NCBI GenBank assembly: GCA_023134715.1
Contig: JAGLUP010000006.1
Location: 62,001 to 126,000, forward strand
Length of the DNA: 64,000 nt
Source: Candidatus Parcubacteria bacterium
GTDB taxonomy: Bacteria > Patescibacteriota > Minisyncoccia > Minisyncoccales > JAGLUP01
Direction: 5' to 3'
The notes under the pieces are model-generated. The model searched no databases. It was not told where the DNA came from and saw only the letters and a list, made by a program, of their open reading frames with translations. The position numbers and the translations under genes are program-made. Numbering within the stretch: position 1 is the stretch's first letter; each line of letters begins with the position of its first letter. Positions 51,070 through 58,867 of this stretch are shown here, one piece after another.

Positions 51070-51732
51070 CTAAAGCAGTTTAAAATTATTAATTACCAAG
51101 CCGAAATCATAATTTAAATATTTTGCCGCTTTTCTGCAGTAAACCATTCTGTTTGTAAAAATTTCAAAATACTCCATAATCGGCACAAAATTAGTGTCAA
51201 TTTTAAAAGTTAAAGTAATTCTTTTCTTTGTTTTATCAATTTTTAAACGGCTCATTTTTGTCGCAAAATTAACCCTATCATGAATGTCAGATTTTATCTC
51301 ATCTATAACTTTGCGAATTACTCTTGAGCGATGCACATCTGACTTGTCAGCCAAAACAACAACAGCGGAAATCGGATTGGTAAAATTCATTTCTCCTTTA
51401 TCGTGATTAGAAATCGCTTCCATAATTAAAACCAACTCTTCGGGACTAAAATCATTGCTAAAAACCTGCTGAAAAAGCAAAGCTCCGAAATAATTATGAT
51501 TAGTGCGGCTTAAAAAATTTGCCATATCATGGCAGAACCCGGCAATCGCAGACAATTCCTGCTCTTTTTCACTTAATCCTATTTCTTTAGCAACGCTCCT
51601 CGCGCGATCAGCCACTAGATTAGAATGCCTTAAGCCATGCTCTGTAAAAGAAAGAGCGGCAAGAGAAATTTCTGTTTGTTTAATAAATTCTAAAATATAA
51701 AGATTTTTTTTAACTTGTTTTAAAGTAATCAT
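51070..51732 (-). CDS. HD-domain phosphohydrolase
   Basis: 220 residues. First His in TEHGLRHSNLVADRA, the HD pair in GFCHDMANFL, a third His in AISNHDKGE and the last Asp in VVLADKSDVHRSR give a full HD metal set. Such enzymes hydrolyse phosphomonoesters or phosphodiesters, often nucleotides; the substrate is unknown. Confidence 0.85.
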   Translation of the reverse strand: MITLKQVKKNLYILEFIKQTEISLAALSFTEHGLRHSNLVADRARSVAKEIGLSEKEQELSAIAGFCHDMANFLSRTNHNYFGALLFQQVFSNDFSPEELVLIMEAISNHDKGEMNFTNPISAVVVLADKSDVHRSRVIRKVIDEIKSDIHDRVNFATKMSRLKIDKTKKRITLTFKIDTNFVPIMEYFEIFTNRMVYCRKAAKYLNYDFGLVINNFKLL

Positions 51733-51746
51733 AAATTAAATTAAAA

Positions 51747-52004
51747 TTAAAAATTAAAATCAGGCATCTGCGACATTTTTTGAGCCACAGCCATTTGAAC
51801 TTTTTTTATTGCTTCATTAAAGCAATCCTTTAAAATTTTTTCCTGTTCTTGCTTGCTAAATTCTGAATTAAGCTGAATCTCTTCAATTTCCATCTTTCCG
51901 TTGAAAATAACTTTTATTCCTTGTTTTTCAACCTCCACTCTTTCATCTTTAAGAGAATCCTGCAGCTCCTTAAGTCTTTTTAATTGTGATAATTTATCAA
52001 ACAT
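51747..52004 (-). CDS. ybaB: YbaB/EbfC nucleoid-associated protein
   Basis: 85 residues, slightly shorter than usual. LSQLKRLKELQDSLKDERVEVEKQGIKVIFNGKMEIEEIQLNSE has the family layout of helix, two strands, helix. It binds DNA as a dimer. Confidence 0.85.
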   Translation of the reverse strand: MFDKLSQLKRLKELQDSLKDERVEVEKQGIKVIFNGKMEIEEIQLNSEFSKQEQEKILKDCFNEAIKKVQMAVAQKMSQMPDFNF

Positions 52005-52023
52005 ATTTCGTATTTATTATTTA

Positions 52024-52209
52024 TTATTTATTTTCCTCAATCGCCTCAACTGGACAGGACTGAATTGCCTGCTTTATACATTCTTTATCCTTGTCTAAAT
52101 CTGCCCCTTGCTTTATCTGGGCTTTACCTTCAATAATCTCAAAAACATCAGAACATAAATTTTGGCAAATGCCGCAGCCAACGCATTTTTCTTTGTTTAT
52201 TTTAATCAT
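52024..52209 (-). CDS. 4Fe-4S ferredoxin
   Basis: About 61 residues from MIKINKEKCVGCGICQNLCSDVFEI. Cluster ligands are CxxCxxC..C and a last Cys in IQSCPVEAIEE. The upstream 29 codons overlap mscS and are not ferredoxin. Confidence 0.9.
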   Translation of the reverse strand: MIKINKEKCVGCGICQNLCSDVFEIIEGKAQIKQGADLDKDKECIKQAIQSCPVEAIEENK

Positions 52210-52213
52210 ATTT

Positions 52214-53254
52214 TTATTGTGTTTTATTAAGAAAAATTGTTTGGGTAGGATAAGCCATTTCAATACCCTCCTGTTCAAAACGTTCTTTAATCGCAAAATT
52301 CATCTCCTGTTGAGTGTTCATATAATCAACATAATTACTGGAATTTAAATAATAGACAATTTCAAAATTTAAACTGGAATCCCCGAATTCTTTAAAATGA
52401 ACCCTGTCTATTTCTGCTAACTCAGCTTTTGCTATAATCTCTTTAATAATATTAGGAATTCTCTTTAATTTCTCTGTAGAAATTTCATAAGTCACGCCAA
52501 AACCAAAAATAATCCTTCTCTTCTCCATTTTCTTATAGTTATGTATTCTTGCTTCTGTTAATTCTTTATTTGAAACCACTAATTCTTCTCCCTGAAGGGT
52601 TTGAAGCCGCGTAGATTTTATGCCAATTTTTTTAACTACCCCCATATCGGTTCCCACAATAATAAAATCCCCCACTTGAAAGGGTTTATCAAAATAAATA
52701 GAAACCGAAGAAAAAATATCAACCAAAATATTTTGTAAAGCAAAAGCAATAGCTATGCCTCCGATTCCCAAACCAGCGATTAAAGCGGAAACATCATAAC
52801 CAAAATTTGATAAAATAATCACTACAGCCACACCCCATAAAGCGCCTTTTAAAACCTTGGTTAAAATATCAATAACGCCAGTATCAACCCCTGCTTCTTC
52901 TTTTCGCTTTTCTAAGATAATCTTTTTGGCGCCATAATCAATCAAATCCTGGCATCCTTTTATTACATAGTAAGCAACACTGATAAAAACCGCGTAATAA
53001 AGAACAGCAGCTATAAATTCTGGAACTTGAATAAACTGGGAAGCAATATACAAAGGCAGGAAAAAATAAAAAGACCAGCCAATGTTCTCAATAATCTTTA
53101 TTAATAAATCATCAAGCTCTGTGCTGGTTTTTTCAGCAAGCTTTTTAAGCTTAGCAATTATAAAATGCTTAAAAATCTTCAAAGCAATAACTGTTGCCAC
53201 AAAAACTCCTAAAGCTAAAATATGCTCTTGTGTAAATAAAAATTTAATCTCCAT
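52214..53254 (-). CDS. mscS: MscS-family mechanosensitive channel
   Basis: 346 residues, about four to five membrane helices. The pore helix GIGGIAIAFALQNILVDIFSSVSIYF and the beta domain KPFQVGDFIIVGTDMGVVKKIGIKSTRLQT are diagnostic. Opens under membrane tension to release solutes. Overlaps the ferredoxin ORF region only if the long ferredoxin start is used. Confidence 0.93.
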   Translation of the reverse strand: MEIKFLFTQEHILALGVFVATVIALKIFKHFIIAKLKKLAEKTSTELDDLLIKIIENIGWSFYFFLPLYIASQFIQVPEFIAAVLYYAVFISVAYYVIKGCQDLIDYGAKKIILEKRKEEAGVDTGVIDILTKVLKGALWGVAVVIILSNFGYDVSALIAGLGIGGIAIAFALQNILVDIFSSVSIYFDKPFQVGDFIIVGTDMGVVKKIGIKSTRLQTLQGEELVVSNKELTEARIHNYKKMEKRRIIFGFGVTYEISTEKLKRIPNIIKEIIAKAELAEIDRVHFKEFGDSSLNFEIVYYLNSSNYVDYMNTQQEMNFAIKERFEQEGIEMAYPTQTIFLNKTQ

Positions 53255-53280
53255 ATTTTTTATGTTATATTTTCTAAATA

Positions 53281-53428
53281 GAAAACGCAGAAAACAAATT
53301 TTTCAAGGCGAGAATTCTGGATTTTCTGAGACGCGTAGGGCTCCCATCGCGAAAGCGACGGGATAAAGCGCGAAGAAAATTCAGAGTTTGAGCCAGAAAA
53401 ATTTCAAAATTTAGTTTCCGGAATTTCC
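53281..53428 (-). repeat. Foldback element E6 (subtype B)
   Basis: Arms GAAAACGCAGAAAACAAATT and, inverted, GGAAATTCCGGAAACTAAAT. The centre matches E5 (GAGAATTCTGGATTTTCTGAG, ACGCGTAGGGCTCCC, GGGATAAAGCGCGA) with a short variable hairpin TCGCGAAAGCGA. The last codons of the SGNH hydrolase gene lie inside it. Confidence 0.87.
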
Positions 53429-54085
53429 AAAATTTAAAATTATTATCTTGTTTTTAATTAAAAAATCTTTTACGATTTCAAATATTTTTTCATGACCTTT
53501 TGAATTCGGATGCAAACCATCCTCTAATAAATTTTTGTAATCCAATTCTATCCACTTCTCAAAAATCTCAATAAAATAAATCTTATTTTCCGTGCAAACC
53601 GATTTTATAATTTCATTATATTTCCGGATATATTCGTTCTTGTATGATTTGCCTGTCTTGCTCCATGGAAGAGGTGTAACTTTTATTTCTTCAACCGGCG
53701 TTAATCCAATAAAGACAATCTTTAAGGAATAACTCCTCGCAAGATGAGATAATTCTTGTAAATTTTCTTCAAATTTCTCCAATTCTGTCATAAACTCTTT
53801 TTGACTTTCCACAAAACAAGCATCATTAACGCCAATCTCAAATATTATTATCGTTTCTTCATTCTCCGACATTCGCAACATTCGCAACGGCGCTTCAAAT
53901 TCAAATCGTTTCAGCAAATCTTTAGTCGCATCTCCGTCTATACCGAGATTATAAACTACAAAATAATCTTCTGAATCAATAAATTTTCTATCTAAAAACC
54001 TTCTTAATCTCTGAACCCAACCGCCTTGCTCATAATCCCATGCGCCATAGCTAATTGAATCTCCAAAAACACAAATCCTTGCCAT
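53411..54085 (-). CDS. SGNH/GDSL hydrolase
   Basis: 224 residues. Catalytic Ser in FGDSISYGAW, oxyanion Gly/Asn in LGIDGDAT and EIGVNDA, and DGLHPNSKGHE with the catalytic Asp/His. It cleaves esters, possibly acyl or acetyl groups on lipids or glycans. No signal peptide. Its last residues (ILNFGNSGN) are read from foldback element E6. Confidence 0.88.
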   Translation of the reverse strand: MARICVFGDSISYGAWDYEQGGWVQRLRRFLDRKFIDSEDYFVVYNLGIDGDATKDLLKRFEFEAPLRMLRMSENEETIIIFEIGVNDACFVESQKEFMTELEKFEENLQELSHLARSYSLKIVFIGLTPVEEIKVTPLPWSKTGKSYKNEYIRKYNEIIKSVCTENKIYFIEIFEKWIELDYKNLLEDGLHPNSKGHEKIFEIVKDFLIKNKIIILNFGNSGN

Positions 54086-54101
54086 AATTTTCTAAGCGAC
54101 G

Positions 54102-54145
54102 GAGACTCGTCCTCCCCTACAAACGCAGGAGGTCGGGTCTCCTTT
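54102..54145. repeat. GC-rich nested inverted repeat upstream of the SGNH gene
   Basis: GGAGAC / GTCTCC outer arms and CCTCC / GGAGG inner arms, in the leader of the SGNH gene. Confidence 0.55.
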
Positions 54146-54222
54146 GTTTTACTGATATATTATTTTTATTATAGCAAATATATTTAAAATCGCAACTATC
54201 GCGCGCTCATAAAAACCAAAAG

Positions 54223-54245
54223 AAAAAAGGGACGATTCCCTTTTT
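54223..54245 (-). terminator. Terminator after the zinc-ribbon peptide gene
   Basis: AAAAAGGGA-atcg-TCCCTTTTTT on the minus strand, 20 bp after the stop. Confidence 0.8.
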
Positions 54246-54265
54246 ATTTATTATTTTATCTATAT

Positions 54266-54436
54266 CTATGAATACAACTCTTTCCTTGCTAACTGAAATC
54301 GGTTTTCACTAACAACTACCCCGCACTTATTACAGCAACAATCATTTGTTCCATAAGGATCTTTAATAATCTTTCCCTTACATCCTAACTCATAGCAATC
54401 TCCTATTATTTTCCAATTTTTTGACGTTCCTGACAT
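54266..54436 (-). CDS. 56-aa zinc-ribbon peptide, TFIIB-ribbon-like
   Basis: Found by direct translation: MSGTSKNWKIIGDCYELGCK, GKIIKDPYGTNDCCCNKCGV, VVSENRFQLARKELYS. Cysteines at about 14, 19, 33-35 and 38 can form a zinc ribbon. The segment CNKCGVVVSENR matches the second half of archaeal/eukaryal TFIIB ribbons (CxxCGxVxSE). AGAGG lies 10 nt before the ATG; a TTGACT-type promoter is upstream. A clear terminator follows. The function may be DNA or RNA polymerase binding; only the ribbon is seen. Confidence 0.65.
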   Translation of the reverse strand: MSGTSKNWKIIGDCYELGCKGKIIKDPYGTNDCCCNKCGVVVSENRFQLARKELYS

Positions 54437-54692
54437 TTTTAATGTGCCTCTTTTATTTATATATAATTTTATTTATATAATAAACTATAATGCCACATTA
54501 AAATAAAAAAGTCAAAATAAAAAACAAAGGAGGACGCCGCCCTCAGCGAGGGCGAACCTCGCCAAGAATTTTCTGGACGGGGGCTTCCTTTGTTTTTGAT
54601 AAATAAAAGCAAAATCAAACTATACCTCTATTCGCTTATAAATCGCAATATAACTTTCCCGCAATATAACTTTTCCAAACTTCTCCCATCAA

Positions 54693-54749
54693 AATCCTTT
54701 CCCATTGAAATCCTTTCCCATTGAAATCCTTTCCCATTGAAATCCTTTG
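54693..54749. repeat. Tandem 16-bp repeat
   Basis: About 3.6 copies of AAATCCTTTCCCATTG, near-perfect, without spacers, so not a CRISPR. Confidence 0.8.
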
Positions 54750-54750
54750 T

Positions 54751-54786
54751 ATAACGCATATAGCACGATCGTTGTATATGTGTTAT
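54751..54786. repeat. 36-bp palindrome, copy 3 (CGATCG centre)
   Basis: ATAACGCATATAGCA-CGATCG-TTGTATATGTGTTAT. Downstream of the PaaX/Cas2-like gene. Confidence 0.82.
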
Positions 54787-54857
54787 ACTCTGTAGCCCGC
54801 AATAAAAAGCAAAAAATAAAAAATAAGATAAAAAATCAAATTTTTATTTATTTAAAA

Positions 54858-55412
54858 TTAAATTTCTATCTCTTTAATCAGGAAAATTTTTACAAATTTA
54901 TCCAATAAAAAAGCTCTTATTATTTTTTCTAAATCTTTACTTACCTCATAAGGCGAAATCCAAATGCTTCGTTGAAGTTTCTGAAACCCTAAATTATATA
55001 AAAATTTTCTGAAGTTATCTCTATATTTTCTTTTCTTTTCTGGAATATCAAAAATTACCATAATCCATTTTTTATCTTTTCGCTTTTTTAATTTTGATTT
55101 AAATTTTGGATTTAATTTATATTCTACTGTAAGCGCTTTTTGTTTTCCTTTTACGGTCAATAAAATTCCCCTCCCCTCTTCTAAATTCTTGATTTTAATA
55201 TATCCTTTCTTTTTTAAATAATTAATAAATTGCCCGAACTGCCTCTTGCTTCTTTTCCGTTCATACTCCCGCCAAAATTTAAAACTATCTGGATTGCAAA
55301 CATCTCTCCAGCTTCTTACTGTGAATATCTCGTGTGGTTCGGCAATTTTCCCTAATTCTTCAAAAACAGAATATAAATCCCATAAAAATTTGTCTGTTAA
55401 GGGAATTTTCAT
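54858..55412 (-). CDS. PaaX-like protein with Cas2-fold C-terminal domain
   Basis: About 184 residues from MKIPLTDKFLWDLYSVFEEL. A winged-helix-like N-terminal half (RQFGQFINYLKKKGYIKIKNL ... GRGILLTVKGKQKA) is followed by KKWIMVIFDIPEKKRKYRDNFRKFLYNLGFQKLQRSIWISPYE, the Cas2-like domain of PaaX regulators. The ORF is open to 55433, but that ATG lies inside a 36-bp palindrome. Probably a DNA-binding repressor, possibly of its own gene through that palindrome. It is not next to cas genes. Confidence 0.78.
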   Translation of the reverse strand: MKIPLTDKFLWDLYSVFEELGKIAEPHEIFTVRSWRDVCNPDSFKFWREYERKRSKRQFGQFINYLKKKGYIKIKNLEEGRGILLTVKGKQKALTVEYKLNPKFKSKLKKRKDKKWIMVIFDIPEKKRKYRDNFRKFLYNLGFQKLQRSIWISPYEVSKDLEKIIRAFLLDKFVKIFLIKEIEI

Positions 55413-55424
55413 CTTAAAATTATT

Positions 55425-55460
55425 ATAACACATATACCACGATCGTTGTATATGTGTTAT
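55425..55460. repeat. 36-bp palindrome, copy 4 (CGATCG centre), upstream of the PaaX-like gene
   Basis: ATAACACATATACCA-CGATCG-TTGTATATGTGTTAT, 12 bp before the ATG at 55412 and 8 bp after the SdpI-like gene stop. Position fits an operator. Confidence 0.82.
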
Positions 55461-55468
55461 ACAACCTT

Positions 55469-56107
55469 TTAGCTTTTTAATTCTTTTTGATATTCGAAAT
55501 AAGAATAAGCGATTAAATAAACGCTGATAAAAATTACCGGAACTATAATAAAAATAAAAGCATAGTCCTCTAAAATAATTCCCAATAAAGCAATTATTCC
55601 CGCTATTTTGAATAACCTGCCGCCTAATTTATGTGTCTTATTCCAAACTATTTCACTGCTTAAAGTCCACGGAGTTTTAATTCCAATAAACCAATTTCTT
55701 TTAGCGTTTTCCATTAAAACGCCGCAATAATAAAACAAAGCGCCCAAAGCAGGCATCATCAGCTGAACCATATTAAATCTAAAACCAAGATTCCAAAAAA
55801 TAGTTAAAATATAGACATACAAAAGAAAACCAATAATTAAAACAATAAATCCATCATAATATTTTCTAAACTTTTCAATATTTTGCTTTAAAGGATCTAT
55901 CTTAGGAACTAAAAGGAAAAGCAAGAATAAACCAATAGAAAACATTGGCATTAAAAATAAAGCCCAAAATCTTGGCATATAATCATCTACCTCCCCCCTA
56001 CTGTTCCAATGCGACGCCATTTTTTCCGGCATCTGAGGATACAAATAAACACCAATCAAAAATGATATTAAAATTAGTCCTAATGTAATTACTACGCTTT
56101 TCTTCAT
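55469..56107 (-). CDS. SdpI/DUF1648 family membrane protein
   Basis: 212 residues, six membrane segments. YPQMPEKMASHWNSRGEVDDYMPR is the DUF1648 motif, and NWFIGIKTPWTLSSEIVWNKTHKLGGRLF is the SdpI repeat motif. In B. subtilis SdpI gives immunity to the SdpC toxin. Its ATG overlaps the stop of the cohesin-like gene (56104-56107). No SdpC-like toxin is seen. Confidence 0.85.
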   Translation of the reverse strand: MKKSVVITLGLILISFLIGVYLYPQMPEKMASHWNSRGEVDDYMPRFWALFLMPMFSIGLFLLFLLVPKIDPLKQNIEKFRKYYDGFIVLIIGFLLYVYILTIFWNLGFRFNMVQLMMPALGALFYYCGVLMENAKRNWFIGIKTPWTLSSEIVWNKTHKLGGRLFKIAGIIALLGIILEDYAFIFIIVPVIFISVYLIAYSYFEYQKELKS

Positions 56108-57558
56108 ATTTCTTCAATGTCTTTTAGTTCTTTTTTTATAACTCGTTCAATGTCAGCTAAATTTTTCAAAAGCTCTTTCTCCGCTTGTTTTTCTTCTTCA
56201 GTTAATGCTCGCTGTTGCTTGGCTTTCCTGAAGAGCTTGAGCTGAAGCTCTATATCTTTGCAAAGTTCATTATATTCTTTATAAAATTTATTTTTCAAAT
56301 CTTTGCTTTCTCTTTTAATGGCTCGCTGAGTATTTATAATCCTAAAGAAAAGATAAATAAGAATAATCAGCAAAATAAGCAAAAGAATAAGAAGGAGTAA
56401 GTTGAACAAGGAATAATCTATGAACCAGGGACCAAGAACAAAACCAGAAAGAATAACCTTGACAATATATTCTTTGGAAGGATAACTTATTGCTCCCAGA
56501 GCGTCTTTTGCTTTTGCTGAAATTATATATTTGCCTGATTTAAACAAGCCATCTTCATTGATTAACCAATCTCCTTTTTCATTGCTTTTTGTTTCCCATT
56601 TTTTTATCAACTCTTGAGCTTTCTCAAAGAAAACAATTACTGTGTAACCAGGCGCAGCTGTTCCCTCTATGTGAAACACTTCTTCTCCTGATATAAAGGT
56701 CTCAGGACAGACAGCAACTTCAGGCGCAGGAATTGACTCTACGTTAATCTCTGAAAAAGCAGTAAAGGCATTTCCGGCATTATCTATTGCCTTAACTTCT
56801 AATGTATAAACTCCGGGCTCTTGAAGAGGTATTTTGTAAGGATTTGCTTGCGGCTCCATTAATGTTAAAATATCTTGCTCCCCGATTTTAATTTCGTAAT
56901 GGTTTATTCCTGAATCGTCATCTTTTGCTTCAAAATATAAAAGAGGATGAGGATTAGCAGGATAACCTTCATTATCCACGATTATCTCAAAAGGCTCAGG
57001 CGGTTCGGTATCAATTTTAATTTTTTCAGAAATGTTTATAAAATAACTGCCTCCTTTGCTTAATTTAAAAATATTAGTTCCTCTCCCGTCGTCGGCTAAA
57101 ATTATCTCTTTTCCAAAATATAATTTTGCCTGGCCTGAAAATTTTCCCTGAAAAATTACATTCAACACTTTTCCAGAACTGCCAGTATATCCAGGAGAAG
57201 GCAGTCCTCCTCCAAAAATAATTGTGCCTGCTCCATTAGAATAAACCGGCTCTTTAACCCACATACCAAAAATAGAATTGGTCTTTGAGACCTTTATTAC
57301 TTTTAATTGAGCAGAAGGATAATAAAGCACAGCTTGAGCCGCGTTAACAGCCGCTCCATCTGTATTAAGCATTATATTTACAGAAAAACTCTGCCCAATA
57401 TTATAACTCCCCTGAGATGGAGAAAGACAAAGAGAAGCCCCCTCAGCCCTTACGGGCTGCGCTAAACCAACGCCAAACAACAAGAACACTAAACCGACAC
57501 AAAACCAAAAATTTCGCGTCTGTTTCGTGTATAAGTTTCGTGTTGGTTTAGTGTTCAT
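56104..57558 (-). CDS. Cohesin-like membrane-anchored surface protein 1
   Basis: 484 residues. The polar N-terminus MNTKPTRNLYTKQTRNFW is followed by a signal helix (VGLVFLLFGVGLAQ). Then a cohesin-type beta domain (about 42-175: SQGSYNIGQSFSVNIMLNTDG, VLYYPSAQLKVIKVS), two Ig-like segments (DDDSGINHYEIKI), a membrane helix near residue 380 and a cytoplasmic coiled coil. It is the downstream member of a tandem series with 57548, 58857 and 60287. Its N-terminal codons are built from an 11-bp repeat. Confidence 0.8.
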   Translation of the reverse strand: MNTKPTRNLYTKQTRNFWFCVGLVFLLFGVGLAQPVRAEGASLCLSPSQGSYNIGQSFSVNIMLNTDGAAVNAAQAVLYYPSAQLKVIKVSKTNSIFGMWVKEPVYSNGAGTIIFGGGLPSPGYTGSSGKVLNVIFQGKFSGQAKLYFGKEIILADDGRGTNIFKLSKGGSYFINISEKIKIDTEPPEPFEIIVDNEGYPANPHPLLYFEAKDDDSGINHYEIKIGEQDILTLMEPQANPYKIPLQEPGVYTLEVKAIDNAGNAFTAFSEINVESIPAPEVAVCPETFISGEEVFHIEGTAAPGYTVIVFFEKAQELIKKWETKSNEKGDWLINEDGLFKSGKYIISAKAKDALGAISYPSKEYIVKVILSGFVLGPWFIDYSLFNLLLLILLLILLIILIYLFFRIINTQRAIKRESKDLKNKFYKEYNELCKDIELQLKLFRKAKQQRALTEEEKQAEKELLKNLADIERVIKKELKDIEEI

Positions 57559-58867
57559 AGGTTTCGTGTTCGGTCTCGTGTTTAAATTTTTCTTCCATCT
57601 TCTTGAATTGTTCTTTCCTTCTTCTCATTATTTTCTGATGCCTTGTCCATAAATAATATCCAATTAAAATAATTATAATTATTAAAATTAAAATTAAAAT
57701 CCACCAAGGGAAAGAAACTCCTTTAAACTGAATTCCCTTTTTGTTTAAAGATATTCCGTCTGGAAAAATTTGAAGTTTTACTGTCCCCTCTTTCCAATTT
57801 CCAGCTTTATCATAAGCCCTTACTACAATTAAATATTTTCCTATTTCTAAAGAAGGCAATCTATAAGGAGTGGTTATTTCCACAAAAAAACCAGTTGGTT
57901 TTTCTTTCTTCTCTTTTGTGATGTCAATATATTTAATCTCATAGTGGTCTAATCCAGAAAGCGCGTCAGTGGTTATAAACGAAACTAAGGGTTGTTTTTC
58001 GCTTGTTTTTAAAGACGGTTCCACTGTCGGAGTAAAACCAGCCGGAGAGCCAGCGTCAATTTGAACTAAATAGTGGCTTGTTCCTCCCCAAACATTTTCT
58101 TTTTCCACTTTTACATGAAAATACCAAATTCCGTCTTCCACCTCGCCATAAGAGACCGAAGCGTAATCTCCTTCTGCTCTGTTATCAGGCGTCCCGGTTG
58201 GATCTTGGTCAAAACTGTAACTAAAATTAGCTGCTCCCTCCTCTCTTTCCCAGCCAAAAGTAGGATTATTGTTTTTATACCACCTATTCTTATCAGAATG
58301 AGTTAAAGAAAAGACATTAGGCCCTTCAGGCGGAGGAACTACAAGATTATAAACTCCCCTTCCCATTGAGGTTAAAATATCTGTTCCATCAGGGTCATTT
58401 CTAAGAACCTTGGAAGAATCCAAAAAAACAATTGATGTTTCTCCGGGAGAAAGAACTCTAAAAGTAACAGTAGAAACTAAACCCGAAGAGGTATTAATCC
58501 CTGGAGAAGGAATGCCGCCCATAAAACTCAAAGTTCCTTCAGTGTTGGAATAAGCAGGTTGAGATATCCAGACAGAAATAAAGGACTTGCCTGCTGTTGG
58601 GCTTGCTACTTGAAGTTTTGTTGGATCAAATTTTAAATTTACTTCAACAGCGTTAATATCCTCTCCATTAGTATTAACAAAAATAGAAACATCAAAAGTA
58701 CTGCCGATAAAAAAACTCCCTGAAGAAGGAGAAAGATATAAAGAAGCCCCCTCAGCCCTTACGGGCTGCGCTAAACCGACACTAAACAACAAGAACACTA
58801 AACCGACGCCAAACCAAAAGTTTCGCGTCTGTTTCGTGTATAAATTTTGTGTCTGTTTAGTGTCCAT
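57548..58867 (-). CDS. Cohesin-like membrane-anchored surface protein 2
   Basis: 439 residues. Signal region with VGLVFLLFSVGLAQPVRAEGAS, then a cohesin-type domain (about 43-175: SGSFFIGSTFDVSIFVNTNGE, LKFDPTKLQVASP). Then an Ig-like part (ITTDALSGLDHYEIKYID), a membrane helix near 395 and a short basic tail (KHETEHETYEH). The tail and the next gene's start share an 11-bp repeat. It overlaps both neighbours by about 11 bp. Confidence 0.82.
   Translation of the reverse strand: MDTKQTQNLYTKQTRNFWFGVGLVFLLFSVGLAQPVRAEGASLYLSPSSGSFFIGSTFDVSIFVNTNGEDINAVEVNLKFDPTKLQVASPTAGKSFISVWISQPAYSNTEGTLSFMGGIPSPGINTSSGLVSTVTFRVLSPGETSIVFLDSSKVLRNDPDGTDILTSMGRGVYNLVVPPPEGPNVFSLTHSDKNRWYKNNNPTFGWEREEGAANFSYSFDQDPTGTPDNRAEGDYASVSYGEVEDGIWYFHVKVEKENVWGGTSHYLVQIDAGSPAGFTPTVEPSLKTSEKQPLVSFITTDALSGLDHYEIKYIDITKEKKEKPTGFFVEITTPYRLPSLEIGKYLIVVRAYDKAGNWKEGTVKLQIFPDGISLNKKGIQFKGVSFPWWILILILIIIIILIGYYLWTRHQKIMRRRKEQFKKMEEKFKHETEHETYEH

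Larger units (their letters stand above)
54437..54857. other. 421-bp intergenic stretch with repeats
   Basis: It holds the zinc-ribbon gene promoter (TTGACT near 54514), a long hairpin with arms AAAAACAAAGGA / TCCTTTGTTTTT (54520-54597), a 16-bp tandem repeat (54693-54749) and one 36-bp palindrome (54751-54786). No gene seen. Confidence 0.7.

Noticed and set aside
54693-54749. Possible CRISPR array
   Set aside because: The 16-bp copies are contiguous with no spacers, and no cas genes are near; the Cas2-like domain belongs to a PaaX-type regulator.
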